Shown one piece after another: positions 41,938 to 53,644 of a DNA stretch of 64,000 bases. Both the position numbers and the translations under genes were made by a program. Source of the DNA: Phlegmacium glaucopus. Its lineage: Eukaryota; Basidiomycota; Agaricomycetes; Agaricales; Cortinariaceae. The stretch lies in assembly GCA_015039465.1 (NCBI GenBank), contig MU130012.1, positions 241,752-305,751 on the forward strand, read 5' to 3'. The stretch's first letter is position 1. Each line of letters starts with the position of its first letter. Under the pieces are notes generated by a model. That model was not told where the DNA came from. It was given only the letters and a program-made list of their open reading frames with translations, and searched no databases.

Positions 41938-44289
41938 ATGACTTCGTCTATCTCTGCTCACAAACCTGCCCACCTCATAACGCCTCTCCGTCTCGCGTTA
42001 CGGGGACATGCTCTCCTATCCTCTCCTAGATTCAACAAAGGGACCGGATTTCCTCTCTCAGAACGCACAAAGTTCGGATTGGAAGGACGTCTCCCATACA
42101 GGACTAATACTCTTGAAGAGCAATGCGAGCGCGCCTATGAACAATTGATGCAGAGAGATACACCGATTAGGAAGAATACTTTTTTACAGAGTTTGAAAGG
42201 ACAGAATTGGACGTTATATTATGCGGTTTTGACAAGGCATTTGAGGGAATTGGTTCCTGTGATATACACACCCACGGAGGTGAGCTATACTGCATTCTTC
42301 TTATATTCACTTGAACTGTTGTTTGTAGGCGGAGGCTATTTCAAATTATTCACATCTGTTTCGAAAGAGTGAAGGACTCTATCTCAGTTTTCCAGATCAG
42401 GATAGGATGGAAGACGATTTTTTGGAGCAAACACGAGGAAGGGAGATTGATTTGTTTGTTTGTACGGATTCAGAGGCGATATTGGGTATTGGAGATCAAG
42501 GTGTTGGAGTAAGCGTTTTCCTTCTTCATTCCTGCCCATTACCGATCTCCCATGTTAGGGCATTGGGGTAAATGATTGATCTATCCATCCAAGGAAACGA
42601 TTGAATTGGAATCCCCATTTTTTCGAACCATTGCACTTAGATATCCACAGCGAAATCGGTGATCTACACGTGAGTTGTCCCCCCGGCTAATACTGTTCAA
42701 CCACTACATAATCATGGAATCTCGACAGATTGATTGGCGGTATGGACCCTTCAAGGTCGCTCAGTGTCGTCCTTGACGTCGGTACGAACAACACGGAGTT
42801 ATTAAATGACCCCCTATACGTGGTACGTTCTTCAAAAATATCTATTGTCTCAGTCTATGCCTCACTCAATATTGATTGTAAGGGTTGGCCAGAGAAACGC
42901 GTCATAGGAGGAGCATATGACAAATTCATAGACAAGTAAGGGTTTAAGGCGCCCCTTTCTATTTCCTGCAATCAGTGAACTAAATTTAGCTACCTAGGTT
43001 CGTCCAGCTGGTGCGCAAGTTCTATCCGCATAGCTTGCTCCACTTTGAAGATTTCGGAGTGAGGAATGCGAATAGACTTTTGCATAAGTATCGCGATACG
43101 CATGCGGTGTTTAATGATGACATGTAAACCCCTATTCGATGTATATCTCGCTACTACTCATTTTTTCTTTCTTATTTTTTTTCTTCTAAAGCCAGGGAAC
43201 CGGTGCAGTTGCTCTGGCATGCGTAATGGCTGCAATCAATGTCAATTCTCATCAATCTAAAGCTAAGACAACAGAGAGCAAACTATCAGACCAACGTTAT
43301 GTGATATTCGGTGCTGGATCCGCGGGTATGGGTATCGCAGTTCAGCTCCGAGACGCGATGGTCACCGCTGATGGGATTTCACGTGAAGAAGCGAATCAAA
43401 GGTTTTGGATGGTCGATAGGGAAGGGTTGTTGTATGAAAGAGATGTTGGTATTGAGAATATTGGGAAATATCCATCGGAGCTTATCAGGTCGGCAGGAGA
43501 AGGGTGGGGTGCTTCTTCTATGGTTGTTCAAGGGGGTTCCAATCGAGATGTTGGTTTGTTGGAAGTGGTTGAGAGAGTAAAACCAACGGTGTTGATTGGT
43601 TGTTCGACTGCGCCTGGAACTTTTACAAAGGAAGTGGTGCAGACTATGATGCGCGGATTAGAGGAGGAAGATGTTCTTCCTATTATTATGCCGTTATCCA
43701 ATCCTAGTCGTTTGGTCGAGGCTAAACCTGCGGATATATTGCTTTGGACGAATGGAAGAGCGTTGGTGGCTACTGGAAGTCCATTCGGGACGGTTAAAAT
43801 GGATGTTGGAGGAGAGGAAAAGGAGTTTGTGTGAGTGATCCTAACCACTAATCCCTAACTAATACATGAATTAAATTTATTTGTAGGATTGCGGAATGTA
43901 ATAATGCATTAATCTACCCTGGCATAGGGTTTGGAGCCATTCTCTCCCAATCGAGAATTGTAACAGATACAATGCTCATCGAAGGCGCTAAACGTCTCGC
44001 GTCGCTTTCACCTGCTATTCAAGCCACGGCGAATTGGAAGAATAAACAAGTCGGACAACAACAACCATATAAATATAATGGCGAAGCTTTATTGCCCGAT
44101 TTCGGTATTGCGCCAGGTGTCAATTTCGAAGTTGGAATAGCGGTGGCTGAACAAGCTGTGAAGGAAGGGAATTCGGGGTTGGCTAGTGATGATGATGCGG
44201 TTGAGCAGATTAGCGTGAAGGCAAAGGAAAAAGTGTGGGTGCCTGTTTATCCTGAATATGTATATGATGCGCAGGGGATGGAAGAGTAG
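41938..44289 (+). CDS. MAE1: NAD-type malic enzyme
   Basis: It oxidatively decarboxylates malate to pyruvate. Nine exons (41938-42279, 42329-42508, 42559-42567, 42641-42669, 42729-42822, 42883-42935, 42998-43123, 43192-43830, 43887-44289) give 624 residues. Family signatures: [107 protein letters not shown], the nucleotide-binding [11 protein letters not shown], and [14 protein letters not shown] with [16 protein letters not shown]. Exon 3 is only 9 nt and encodes GIG. There is no obvious mitochondrial presequence, so location is open. Two decayed fragments of this gene lie at 46190-47094 and 63405-64000. Confidence 0.93.
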
Positions 44290-44685
44290 GATTGTATTTC
44301 TTTGGTTTTCTTGGGGTGGGTATGCGGCGCGATTGATATATTCGTAGGAAAGATAATGACTCTTAGGAAGAAATTACTTGTAAGATACCGATAACAAATC
44401 GTTGGGATACACCTTCTCAATAACCATGCGCGAAGAATTGGGTGTATGTCCCTATTATTTAATGATTTACCGTATCTCTCAGCAACCGCCGACTTAGGCT
44501 CGTTTTTGTCGTCGAATGAGGAAATCTAATAATATTATGTAATTGTGGCACCAGTTTCAGAAGCACGTGCTGCAATGAATCAATCTGGCTCATCACTTCT
44601 ATCTTCTCTGTTTCTTTCTTGTTTCTTTCTCGGAATCTCCTCACAACCACGTTTGTTCATTCTTCTGAAAAGTAGAGGTGTCTGA
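44290..44685. other. Intergenic, malic enzyme 3' region
   Basis: The first ~100 bp after the stop (GGTATGCGGCGCGATTGATATATT..) is repeated after the malic-enzyme fragment at 47095-47215, so the duplication includes the 3' UTR. Confidence 0.6.
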
Positions 44686-46143
44686 ATGTTGCAAAATTCC
44701 ATGTCGTTAGATTTTCCCGATTCGGACACTCGATCTAGTCGCACAGTTCTCAAAGACAAACTCGTCGGCAAGCTCGTGTTCGATGATCCCCGAGTATTCA
44801 AACGCTTGGCTTTGGACCAAGTCTCTCCTCAGTTTGTTGCCAACTGTGCACAGGCATTCACAACAGATCAGGACTTGCTTGATGCCAGATGTGAACTTGA
44901 CAGGATAACTGCTGTGGCAACCCACAAGCCTGTTGAAGAGCTAGAATCAGATGATGAGGTTCATGATTCCACCGGGTATAGGAAGGTAAAGAAGAGGTTT
45001 GATGAAAAAAAAATGTATAAACCCTTGGTACATTATCAATCATCACCGGTTGAGAGGATTGTTAACCATCATTTGGAGTAGAGATCCTTATTTCAGCATG
45101 TGGAAAATTTCCAGGATTCGTCTGGCACTCTACCCAAACATTCTTTCAAGTCTACGGATACGAAAGTTCTGAAATTAGATTCAAATACCTGGGGATTTCC
45201 CAGAGGCCGTCCTGATTTTGGGATGTTTGAGTGTTTGTCCTCGACTGCAATTGCCTCTGGAGCAAAACATGTTCTCTGGTGTCAAATAGGGGGTTTCTGC
45301 GAAGTAAAGCGCACTCTCCAACAAGGGCCAAAGTCTAAAGACCCCAAATTTGTAAAGCCTGTGGTCTGTCAGGCCGCAGATTATGCTCAACTTCATCTTT
45401 CTGCTCGACCTTTCCAGCTCTTCTCAGTTGGGCTCCTTATTTTCGGCTCTGAATTTTGTGTCGCTATCTTTGACCGTGCTGGAGTTCTATTCTCTCCCGT
45501 TCATGATATGTGGCAGGACACCGAGGTATTCATCCGTGTCATTCGTTCCTTGACTTGTCATTTGTCATCTGTAGAGCTTGGTCAAGACCCAACGGTCACT
45601 ACTTTACCTGACCAACAGCACAAAATATGGAAAAATCAAACAAGAGATTTGGGTCGCGATGCACCCAAAGATTTCCCTACATTTGTGATTATGATGGGAG
45701 GTCCTGGAAGTCCTTCCTGGTACACCATTGGCCTCCCAATCTGGACCTCGATATCCTTGCTTGGGCGAGGCACATCTACTTGGTTGGTGCGAGAGAATGG
45801 TGCAGGTCCAGTGTTGGTTTTGAAAAATATGTGGAGGAGTGCTTCTTGGCTCTCTGAATCCATGATATATTATTGGCCGATTGACAGTGACCACCCCGCA
45901 CTGGCGAAACTACATCAACACGAAGACATTCTCTTTCCCGGAAGGAAACAACATATAACAGCTCACAATCTGCGTAGCCCAGTCCTAGGTGACAAAATTG
46001 ACGGAGGGGATATTTTTTTACATCGATTACTCCTTAAAACCTGTGGGCGGCCACTTTGGGAGCATCGCTCGCAAAAAGGGTTACTTCAAGGCATATGTGC
46101 AGCACTCAGACGTGTCCTTCATATTGTCGGCCACTCCTTTTGA
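44686..46143 (+). pseudogene. FunK1-type fungal protein kinase, truncated, with in-frame TAG
   Basis: Frame from 44686: KDKLVGKLVFDDPRVFKRLA, VKKRFDEKKMYKPLVHYQSS, a TAG at 45079-45081, then the same frame to 46143. The second part has QLHLSARPFQLFSVGLLIFG, FDRAGVLFSPVHDMWQDTEV, WLVRENGAGPVLVLKNMWRS and GRPLWEHRSQKGLLQGICAA. These are the N-terminal part and N-lobe of the FunK1 family expanded in Agaricomycetes. The catalytic loop (HRD) and C-lobe are missing: the frame ends VLHIVGHSF-stop, and malic-enzyme DNA begins about 45 bp later. It is probably an inactive fragment. Confidence 0.7.
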
Positions 46144-46189
46144 ATGACTTCATTGTGTACAGCGCATGACTTCTACGTCAATTAAAATC

Positions 46190-47094
46190 AATTTGTGTAG
46201 GATTGTGGAATGCATTAATCTACCCCAGCATAGGGTTTGGAGCCGTTCTCTCCCAACCGAGAATTGTAACAGATACAATGCTCATCTGTGGGGAATTGTT
46301 TCCGGGTGTGCGAGTATATGGGGGGGAAGTTGACTTTGTCAACTCTAATGTTCCGATTTGTTGATTTGTTTATTTCTTGTTATTGGTTATGTTTTTTCTT
46401 GTTATTGGTTATGTTTTTTTTCTTAGTTTTCATGTTGTTTTTGAGTGCCTCAGTTGTTCTGTTGTTATGTTATATATTTTTATACTACAATATAACTACA
46501 GCTTTTTATACCTTTAGTTTGTAGTACTGTGTTTTGAAAATGGATATATGGGAATCTAAGATCCGAGAATAAAACGGAGAGGTAACAAATTTGTATGTAA
46601 GAATGGACTGTGTAATTTCGGAGTAATTTCCAAAAGGGGAATGAATTTGAAATTGATAAAATAGGAAACGTACGAATTTGGAAAATGTAACGCGGTGCGA
46701 AATTCCGTATGTGATATAATGAATTTGAAATTATGAAAATAGTAATAATTCGAGGTAGGGAGAATCCCTCCTCACACATCGAAGGAGCTAAACGTCTCGC
46801 ATCGCTTTCACCTGCGATTCAAACCACGGCGAATTGGAAGAAACAAGTTGAACAACAACAACCATATAAATATAATGGCGAAGCTTTGTTGCCCGATTTC
46901 GGACCCTCGGTATTGCACCAGGTGTCAATTTTGAAGTTGGAATAGGGGTGGCTGAACAAGCTGTGAAGGAAGGGAATTCAGTGTTGGCTAGTAACGATGA
47001 TGCGGTTGAGCAGATTAGGATGAAGGCAAAGGAAAAAGTGTGGGTGCCTGTTTATCCCGAATATGCATATGATGCGCAGGGGATGGAAGGGTAG
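46190..47094 (+). pseudogene. Malic enzyme 3'-end duplicate, interrupted by a 0.49-kb insertion
   Basis: 46199-46288 matches the malic exon 9 start with its acceptor (GTAGGATTG.GGAATG..ATAGGGTTTGGAGCC) and an 8-bp deletion. 46777-47094 matches the rest (GCTAAACGTCTCGC.TCGCTTTC, then [10 protein letters not shown]) with small indels and a GGACCCTCGG frameshift. The duplicate contains no catalytic core. Confidence 0.85.
46289..46776. mobile_element. Small insertion (MITE-like) in the malic-enzyme fragment
   Basis: The functional gene reads GCTCATCGAAGG without interruption. Here CATC is present on both sides (46285-46288, 46777-46780). The ends have a short inverted match (TGTGGGGAATT / TGTGAGGAGGG). 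The interior is AT-rich and non-coding. Confidence 0.6.
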
Positions 47095-48294
47095 GATTGT
47101 ATTTCTTTTGTTCTCTTGCGGCGCGACCGATATATTCGTAGGAAGATAATGACTCTTAGGAAGAAATAACTTGTAAGATACCAATAACAAATCGTTAGGA
47201 TACAAATTTCCTTGCAAGTAAACACGAGGAATCGTTATTATCGGGTAAGATTCCCTCATCTCATGATTGGGCTTAGATTTCTGCCCATATTTTCAGTGCG
47301 ATTGGGCCCAAAAAGCGAGGAACCCCAGCCACAAACAATATCCGTGAATTCTTTTGATATTTGATTATTTATAACATTCAAATATTTTGTAAATCTTGAC
47401 TTTCTCCGATGTAGGTGGCGGTTTTATCGACTCAGTCCTCCACATACCAATTTCATAACTCATTTTTATTGTTATAAGTATCACGTAGCATGTTTTTCGG
47501 GAAAGTGCACAGCGATGAGTCGCCGATGACATCATATTTCCTAATATAGATATTTGCCTCACGATAAAAAAATTGGGAACACCAAGTCCATTTTTTAATC
47601 CCGGACCTCCCCTGTAGTATCAAATTGGGCACCGTAAGATTCTGGGGTCGTTGACTCCGAGCACCATGGAAAGTAGCAAACCGAATATAGTCTAGTACTC
47701 GAGATATGTCATGGATTTCCTTCGTTCTTTCTTTTGTAAAGCCTCACTCACCCAGTCGCAGCCGGGACTCGTTGGGCGCTTAGATGATGGATCAAATACT
47801 TTACTGGAAATTGCTTGATATGCAAACTGCTGTATATCAAACTGCGAGAAGCATCCCAGAAACCAGAACTCACCTCCAGTCTAGCAAGCTCTTTCATAGG
47901 CGTCTGCTATGCTGGTCTGCGTTTCTTTCCTATGCACTACTTTCGCTACTGCCTTATTCCAGAGACTAAACTGTTGATCGTTCTGTTGATCGTTCTGCAA
48001 GGATAGTAGCTGATGCTGGGTTTTCCAAGAAAACTTTGTTGTGCCGAGTGGTGTGCGTCGTTCGATAAAAGTCCCACGCTGAAATCCGCCCAGACCGACC
48101 ACGTTCCAACCCGGGATTTCGATTACTGAGGAGTCCGTTTTGAGTCAATATCATTCCCAGAAAGCATTCCACCTAAAAGGCCAACAGAAATCCAGTGGAT
48201 CGTTGCTTTCCTTCATCCTTGAGTTTTATATGACAAATAAGAAAGCAAAAAAATACTGGCACCGGATTTCTTCTAGAGCAAGGATGCTTTGTAA
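47095..48294. other. Intergenic, no gene recognised
   Basis: After the duplicated malic 3' UTR (to about 47215) the DNA has only short frames with no family-like residues. Confidence 0.5.
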
Positions 48295-49538
48295 TTAATC
48301 TCTACCATAAAATACTGGTTCCCTCATTTCCCTCATATCCACAATCCTCTCGCCGTCATACAACACATTTTCGAAGTCAGACTCATCTCTTGGCCAGCGA
48401 CGAGACCCAATTGGATTCTTGAAGCCTCCCGATTCGTAAAAGGTCTTGAATGCTGACCAGATGGCGTAAAAGGCCGGAAACAACGCAACTATCTGGGATG
48501 ATCCGATGAGCAAGGAAATGTAGAGAGCGCAAAAGTTTGATAACGCGCCACTCTCACCTGACCGAAGCCCCAAGAATTATCGACATCCGTGGATGTCCTC
48601 TTCTCGTTGTAAATTTTTAGTAGTTCAGTGTTCGCGATGTGAAGCGTCGATAAAATAAGCAGAGCTACTGTAGTAGCGGTGAACTTCCAATCGAACGCTT
48701 TCTTCCTGTCGGGTGGGACGATTGGTGGAGGAGGGGGTGCAGTTGTGCCATGTAAGACGGCAAGTCGTCTTACGAGATATGGCAGTAGTACTGCTTTTCC
48801 GACAATGAAAGCGTAGTACCCGACGTAGGCGATTGTTAGTGCGCCGAAGATGCCCAAAAAAACTCGACGACTGGTAGGAAGTATGGGGAATGGGTGGAAG
48901 AGGGAGACAACGAAGAACGGATTGCACTCCTGCGATTCACCGAAAGTATACGCCTTCCCGAAAACTGCCATAGCACAGGCTAAGAAGAGGCAGGTTTGCA
49001 GAATAACGGCTAATGTAAGCCCATTTTCAGCGATTACGGGTGGAAAGTGAGATACCAACTTCTTGCTCCACGAGCTCTGTGTGTCATGGGGGTTTTTGCC
49101 GTTCTTGTACTGAAGAAAAACGACAACGGGGCATGCGAGGAGGTTGAGATACACAACAATGACGGCGCTGGAGTGGAGACGAATTCAACTGAGTTTGAAG
49201 GTTCACCATGGAATGAGATCCGGAATAATTACTTACTCGTATAAATTTAGTGAAGGGTGCTTTGAAAACCCGTTCGCGAGTGTCGCCGTTGAGTACGCGA
49301 TACTTGTAAGTGATAAGACGACAAGGGCATCCTCTGCGGTGGAAATATTTTTGGCGAAGCTCGCAGCACGAAGGCATTGAAGGCCTAGTTATTGATTGCG
49401 GTGAGACGAGGGTGTTTTCGAGAAAAAGAATCGCCACTCACCGAGACATACGGTTTGTATGTAAAAGGAGACGCGTACGCCAATACCACTGACATCCCCG
49501 TTGTGCTGCAGCTGGGTGCATGACACCAGCAAGCTCAT
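48295..49538 (-). CDS. Polytopic membrane protein of unknown function
   Basis: Four exons (49538-49442, 49384-49237, 49167-48558, 48492-48295) give 350 residues. Start chosen at MSLLVSCTQLQHNGDVSGIG, which leaves an extracellular-like N-terminus. Seven hydrophobic segments are visible: GVRVSFYIQTVCLGLQ, ALVVLSLTSIAYSTATLA, DAVIVVYLNLLACPVVVFLQ, GLTLAVILQTCLFLACAMAV, VFLGIFGALTIAYVGYYAFI, FTATTVALLILSTLHIA and IVALFPAFYAIWSAFKTFY. A proline run (TTAPPPPPIVPP) lies between TM5 and TM6. It resembles basidiomycete seven-helix hypothetical proteins of receptor-like layout; no receptor motif is seen. Confidence 0.7.
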
Positions 49539-50174
49539 TTTTGAGAGTGAGAGGGCGTCTAAAATCAAAGTCGTAAACAGAATTGAGTGGCAATCTATCA
49601 ACATCTAACGCAGCTCGTATCATTTATCTCGGTCCGTCTTTACCTGCCTGTCAACACGTTTTCTTCTGACTCGATGCAGTCAGCGCCCGGGACATAGATA
49701 GCTGTGTTTCGGACCGATCGCATGTTTTGTGGCTGGAATTATCACCTCTACTTGGCAGCAACATGCGGCACGTGCGACGAAGGAAGCGAACTACGATAAG
49801 GAAGCAACCATCGCAGGTTGAAGGGCAGGTGAACACATGACGATAATCCACCGACGTGGAACGGCGTGGGTCTAAAATCTGTTCTGATATTTAGTTCGCG
49901 TTTTGGCGTGGAGAGAGTTTAAAGTCAAGGTAGTGATGGTAAAGTAAAGGAATAAATGTGACGGATGCTGACATAGACTACTACACATTGACATTATCGG
50001 ATAAGATAACGTCACAGCTTCAGGATGTGATTCTGACACAGCAAAAAGGGTTCATCAGCTCTCGCTGAGTTTTTTCGACCCGCCCACCATCCCCTTCAGC
50101 GTCCGGTACAGAAGGTAAATTTATAATAATTGGCAAAAGGAATATTTCATTTAGTACTCAAACCCCACTTGCAC
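49539..50174. other. Intergenic, no gene recognised
   Basis: Promoter region of the membrane protein and the 3' side of the dioxygenase; nothing else supported. Confidence 0.5.
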
Positions 50175-51561
50175 CTAGTTTCTTCCTCTGGCTTGCGCTC
50201 TAACCACAGGCTCCAGGGCGAACGTCTGATCCTCAGACTTGACATCAAAGTTCCTCTTCCACAGCGGCTGCAACGACTTGGGTAACTTCCAAGACAATTC
50301 TTCATTTCTGAGCCAAAGTCGAAGGAGATGCCGGCTATGGAATATTAGAAGGCGCGCTATTACCAACAAGGAAGTGAAACTGTACTTGTGCAGTTCGTCG
50401 TCCCGAAATCCATCTCGTGCGTGGAAAATGCTCAAGTTGTTGATATATTGGATATCTCCTTTTTGAAAATTGAGACCCAGTGAGTATTTCTGACCAAGAA
50501 AGTGTAAGGCGTCTAATGCTTCTGCTTGTGCTTCGGTAATGGGTGGAATGTTCTTCGAACGTGGGAGACCCATATAGCCGGTAAAATATCTTCGAGCATA
50601 CTGAATGATGATTCTGGAATCTACGTAGTGCAAAAGAGGGCGAATCGTAAACGGCGGGTCAAGGTGAAACCTTTTTTTTAAATTTCATCACGAATCGAGC
50701 TACCAAGCAGGAAAAAAAGTTACGTACTCCTCAACTATCCAAGGTGAAGCAAGTGTCTTGATTAAATCTGGCCTGGTTTCAGCGAGTTCGTTATAGACTC
50801 GCCAACTGCTGCTGATTCTTGATATTCCTCCTTCGGCAGCGATGTCCAGCGCCATTAACGACACGATGTCTGCACCTAGGTCTGTATGGAACACTTGCGC
50901 AGCAGATGTGTACGCTGGACCACCTATGGATCCAGCTCGTTGGGTTCTTGTGAGATCTTTTATATGGGAGAGTACTCCTCCACCGACATCTTGCACACCC
51001 CGCTGGCCAGCCACATAAGATGAGATGCCAGCATAAATGAGGACGTTGTCAGCTCTGGAGTACGAATCGACTGGGATAGTACGAAGTACGAAAAATCCTC
51101 TTCCAAAATGAAGTTCGTGCGATAATCCAACCAAAGTGGGTCCTAGCGTAGGCAGTGGGAAGGTTTTGGGGGATATATGACCGAAATGGAGTCCCAAGCC
51201 TATTCGATGTCACCATAAATAACCCATTTCAATCATGAAAACAGCGCGTAAGCTCACCATGGAAATGACAAACGGCTTTGTCAATTTCTTTCAGTTCCAC
51301 TGGACTAAGATCATAAACCCACTGGGATTCGACCGTCCAATCTTTTCCTTCCCAGACTAAAGGAGAGTCTAGTTTTCGAGGAAATCCTTCTGGTAATGGA
51401 GTTGAGAGAAGTGTAGGATCGTTTGCTAATCGTTGGGCGGTTCTCTTCGCCCACTTCTCACGATCTGGTATGTAAGTTATGTTTGGCTGCTCCAAGGCGG
51501 TGTCTCCATGGACCTCTGCGGCCGCCGGAGGAGTAGCAGTCAGTTTGTTGGCAATTGACAT
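50175..51561 (-). CDS. TauD/TfdA-family Fe(II)/2-oxoglutarate dioxygenase
   Basis: Four exons (51561-51258, 51199-50728, 50670-50386, 50334-50175) encode 406 residues; a longer start at 51663 is possible. The N-terminus (NITYIPDREKWAKRTAQRLA) leads to the dioxygenase core. The metal-binding HxD is in AAQVFHTDLGADIVSLMALD, the distal His in NNLSIFHARDGF, and the 2-oxoglutarate-binding Arg in RHLLRLWLRN. GLHFGHISPKTFPLP and GRGFFVLRTIPVDSYSRADN are typical of fungal TauD-like proteins. Substrate is unknown (taurine/sulfonate-like or other); it is not in a visible cluster. The third intron uses donor GTACAG. Confidence 0.85.
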
Positions 51562-51699
51562 GTTGGAGATACCAAAGAAAGAAGGAGCCAGGCCCCCGAG
51601 GATATGATAAATAGGTCGGAGCCATGGATGATGCCAGATGGCACAATACTTGCTACATTGCACGTGAGGTAGTCAGCTGCTGGGCAGTAAGAAATAAGT

Positions 51700-51960
51700 T
51701 ACTTATCAACCAGATAAAAAGAAATCATACAATCTGGAGTGATTTTTGGAGCAACAGAATCATACGACAGAAGGTGGAATTTCTTGGGAATTTCGGAATC
51801 TACATGGAATTTCTTTTCGTTGGGAAACCGCTTCTGAAGTCATTTGAAACCGATTGGCATTATTTTTCCAGAGGTACTAATTATAAGTCTGAGGATCCCC
51901 AGGGATCATCCTGGATCATCTCGTCTGTAAAATAAACTTAAAATCGATGAGAAAAGTGAC
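51700..51960. repeat. Direct repeat copy 1 (about 250 bp)
   Basis: ACCAGATAAAAAGAAATCAT through TCTGAGGATCCCCAGGGATC closely matches 52118-52390, with small indels. It is non-coding. Confidence 0.75.
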
Positions 51961-52117
51961 CAAAAATATACTTCCTAAAGCAGGCAAATGCTGAGTGTGG
52001 ACTTATTTGGTAAGTAAATCATTTCTGACGCCACGGCCTTCCATACCTCCCATCAACACTATCGTTCTTCGAGCATAAGATTAATCTCGAAATAATTCCT
52101 GGGACACAAACGATTAG

Positions 52118-52390
52118 GTAAATTATCAGACAGATAAAAGAAGTCATACAATCTGAAGTGATTTTAGAGCAACAGAGTCATACGACAGAAAGGTGGAATT
52201 CCGGGAAAGCCGGGGAAACCGCTTCTGGAGTCATTCGAGACCGATTGGGATAATTTTCCAGAGGCACTAATTATAAGTCTGAGGATCCCCAGGGATCCCC
52301 AGGGATCATCTCGCCTATAAAAAAACTCAAAATCAAGTATATTTGACAATGAGAAAAAGGGCCAAAATAAACCTCCTAAAAACAATGGAA
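52118..52390. repeat. Direct repeat copy 2 (about 250 bp)
   Basis: Second copy of the 51700-51960 block, offset about 415 bp. In this copy GATCCCCAGG is itself duplicated (52282-52303). Confidence 0.75.
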
Positions 52391-53644
52391 TGTGTGCCAG
52401 ATTTATCCACGAAAGTAAAGTTGCTTGAGTTCTCTGAGTCTCACAGCTGTTGATTGACACCAACTTGAATGATGCCAGGACTATCTCGCAGATAAGTTTC
52501 AATGTGATGTGTTTCATGAACATCTGAATGCCCTGTCAATGTGCTGCTAAGTACAACTTGAAGTTTATGAGTATATTTGCCGGAGCAATGTAATTATTAC
52601 GTTGATCTTCAATTAGTACACCTGTATTTCATCAGATTGAAACACGATATATTGTTGATGAACAACCGTTATAACTCACTGTAACCGCTTGCGAGGTACA
52701 AACAGTTTTTGCATTCACGACGGGAAGTAGTGGCCAGTAGCCGGTAACGCCACACGATGCTCTTACAGCCGGAGCAGGGCTTGTTGATTTGAACGGTTGG
52801 AATAATAGATAAGATCCTAATTTATCTGACCCCCGTAATCGTGGAATTGGAGTTTAGATTGGACAAGTTGATGAAAAATCCAAAAAAGGTAATAAATTAT
52901 AATGTATTGACGGCTTTGACAATTCCCACGTCTGACTCGGCTTGAAAGGGTTGTTGGAAACATCGCTCGGAATTGTGAGCAGTATATTTATTTTAAGTTT
53001 TCAATGTTTTTGTTTTTTTTGTTATGAAAATACCTTTACAGCTAACGGAGGGTTGACAAATTTCCTAGCTGTGCCTTTGGTTGTAAACAACCATTTTTAG
53101 TAAGACCGTTCATATGAAATCATCGTTCTCTACTCCAAGCTGCCTCCTCATTGTCCATTTTTGAGGTCACCGCCCCATAGGAACATCGCAGACTCCAGTG
53201 GGGCTGTGGCGCCTGTCATAGCCCGACGCAACTTAGAAAAGGGTGATTGCTCAGCGTGCCCTGATATAAGTGGTTGTTTGATGTAAACATAGGCGCTGGA
53301 GAAAAAAGTGGAGCCCTGTCTCCATTTTTTCAGTTGTAACGTGTTAAGGTGGACATTCCTCCAGCGAAAATAACAACACAATTCAATTCATTATATTATT
53401 ACAATCAATTCCTATTACCATTGTCAAGACCGGAGATTGCCGAACAGACCACGATCGATCATCAGTGACACTGAGCTTGATACAATCACGTAACGGGTCA
53501 CGCCGGCTACCATCTCTTTCTACGCTTTTTCTGTGATATATATCATCGCAAGGCTATGTTTATGCAAATTCTTCCCTTTACTCTTTGCTTTCCACAATTC
53601 TTTCGGGAATTCAGGCTTTTACCACTCTATCAGGCTCCCTCATC

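Larger units (their letters stand above)
51562..53644. other. 2-kb intergenic region with a direct repeat
   Basis: Holds the ~250-bp direct repeat listed separately. No gene recognised; short frames at 52164-52523 and 53148-53381 show no family pattern. Confidence 0.5.

Noticed and set aside
48625..49437. Alternate frames of 100-117 aa over the polytopic membrane gene
   Set aside because: Shadows of the real exons, which are supported by phased introns and hydrophobic helices.
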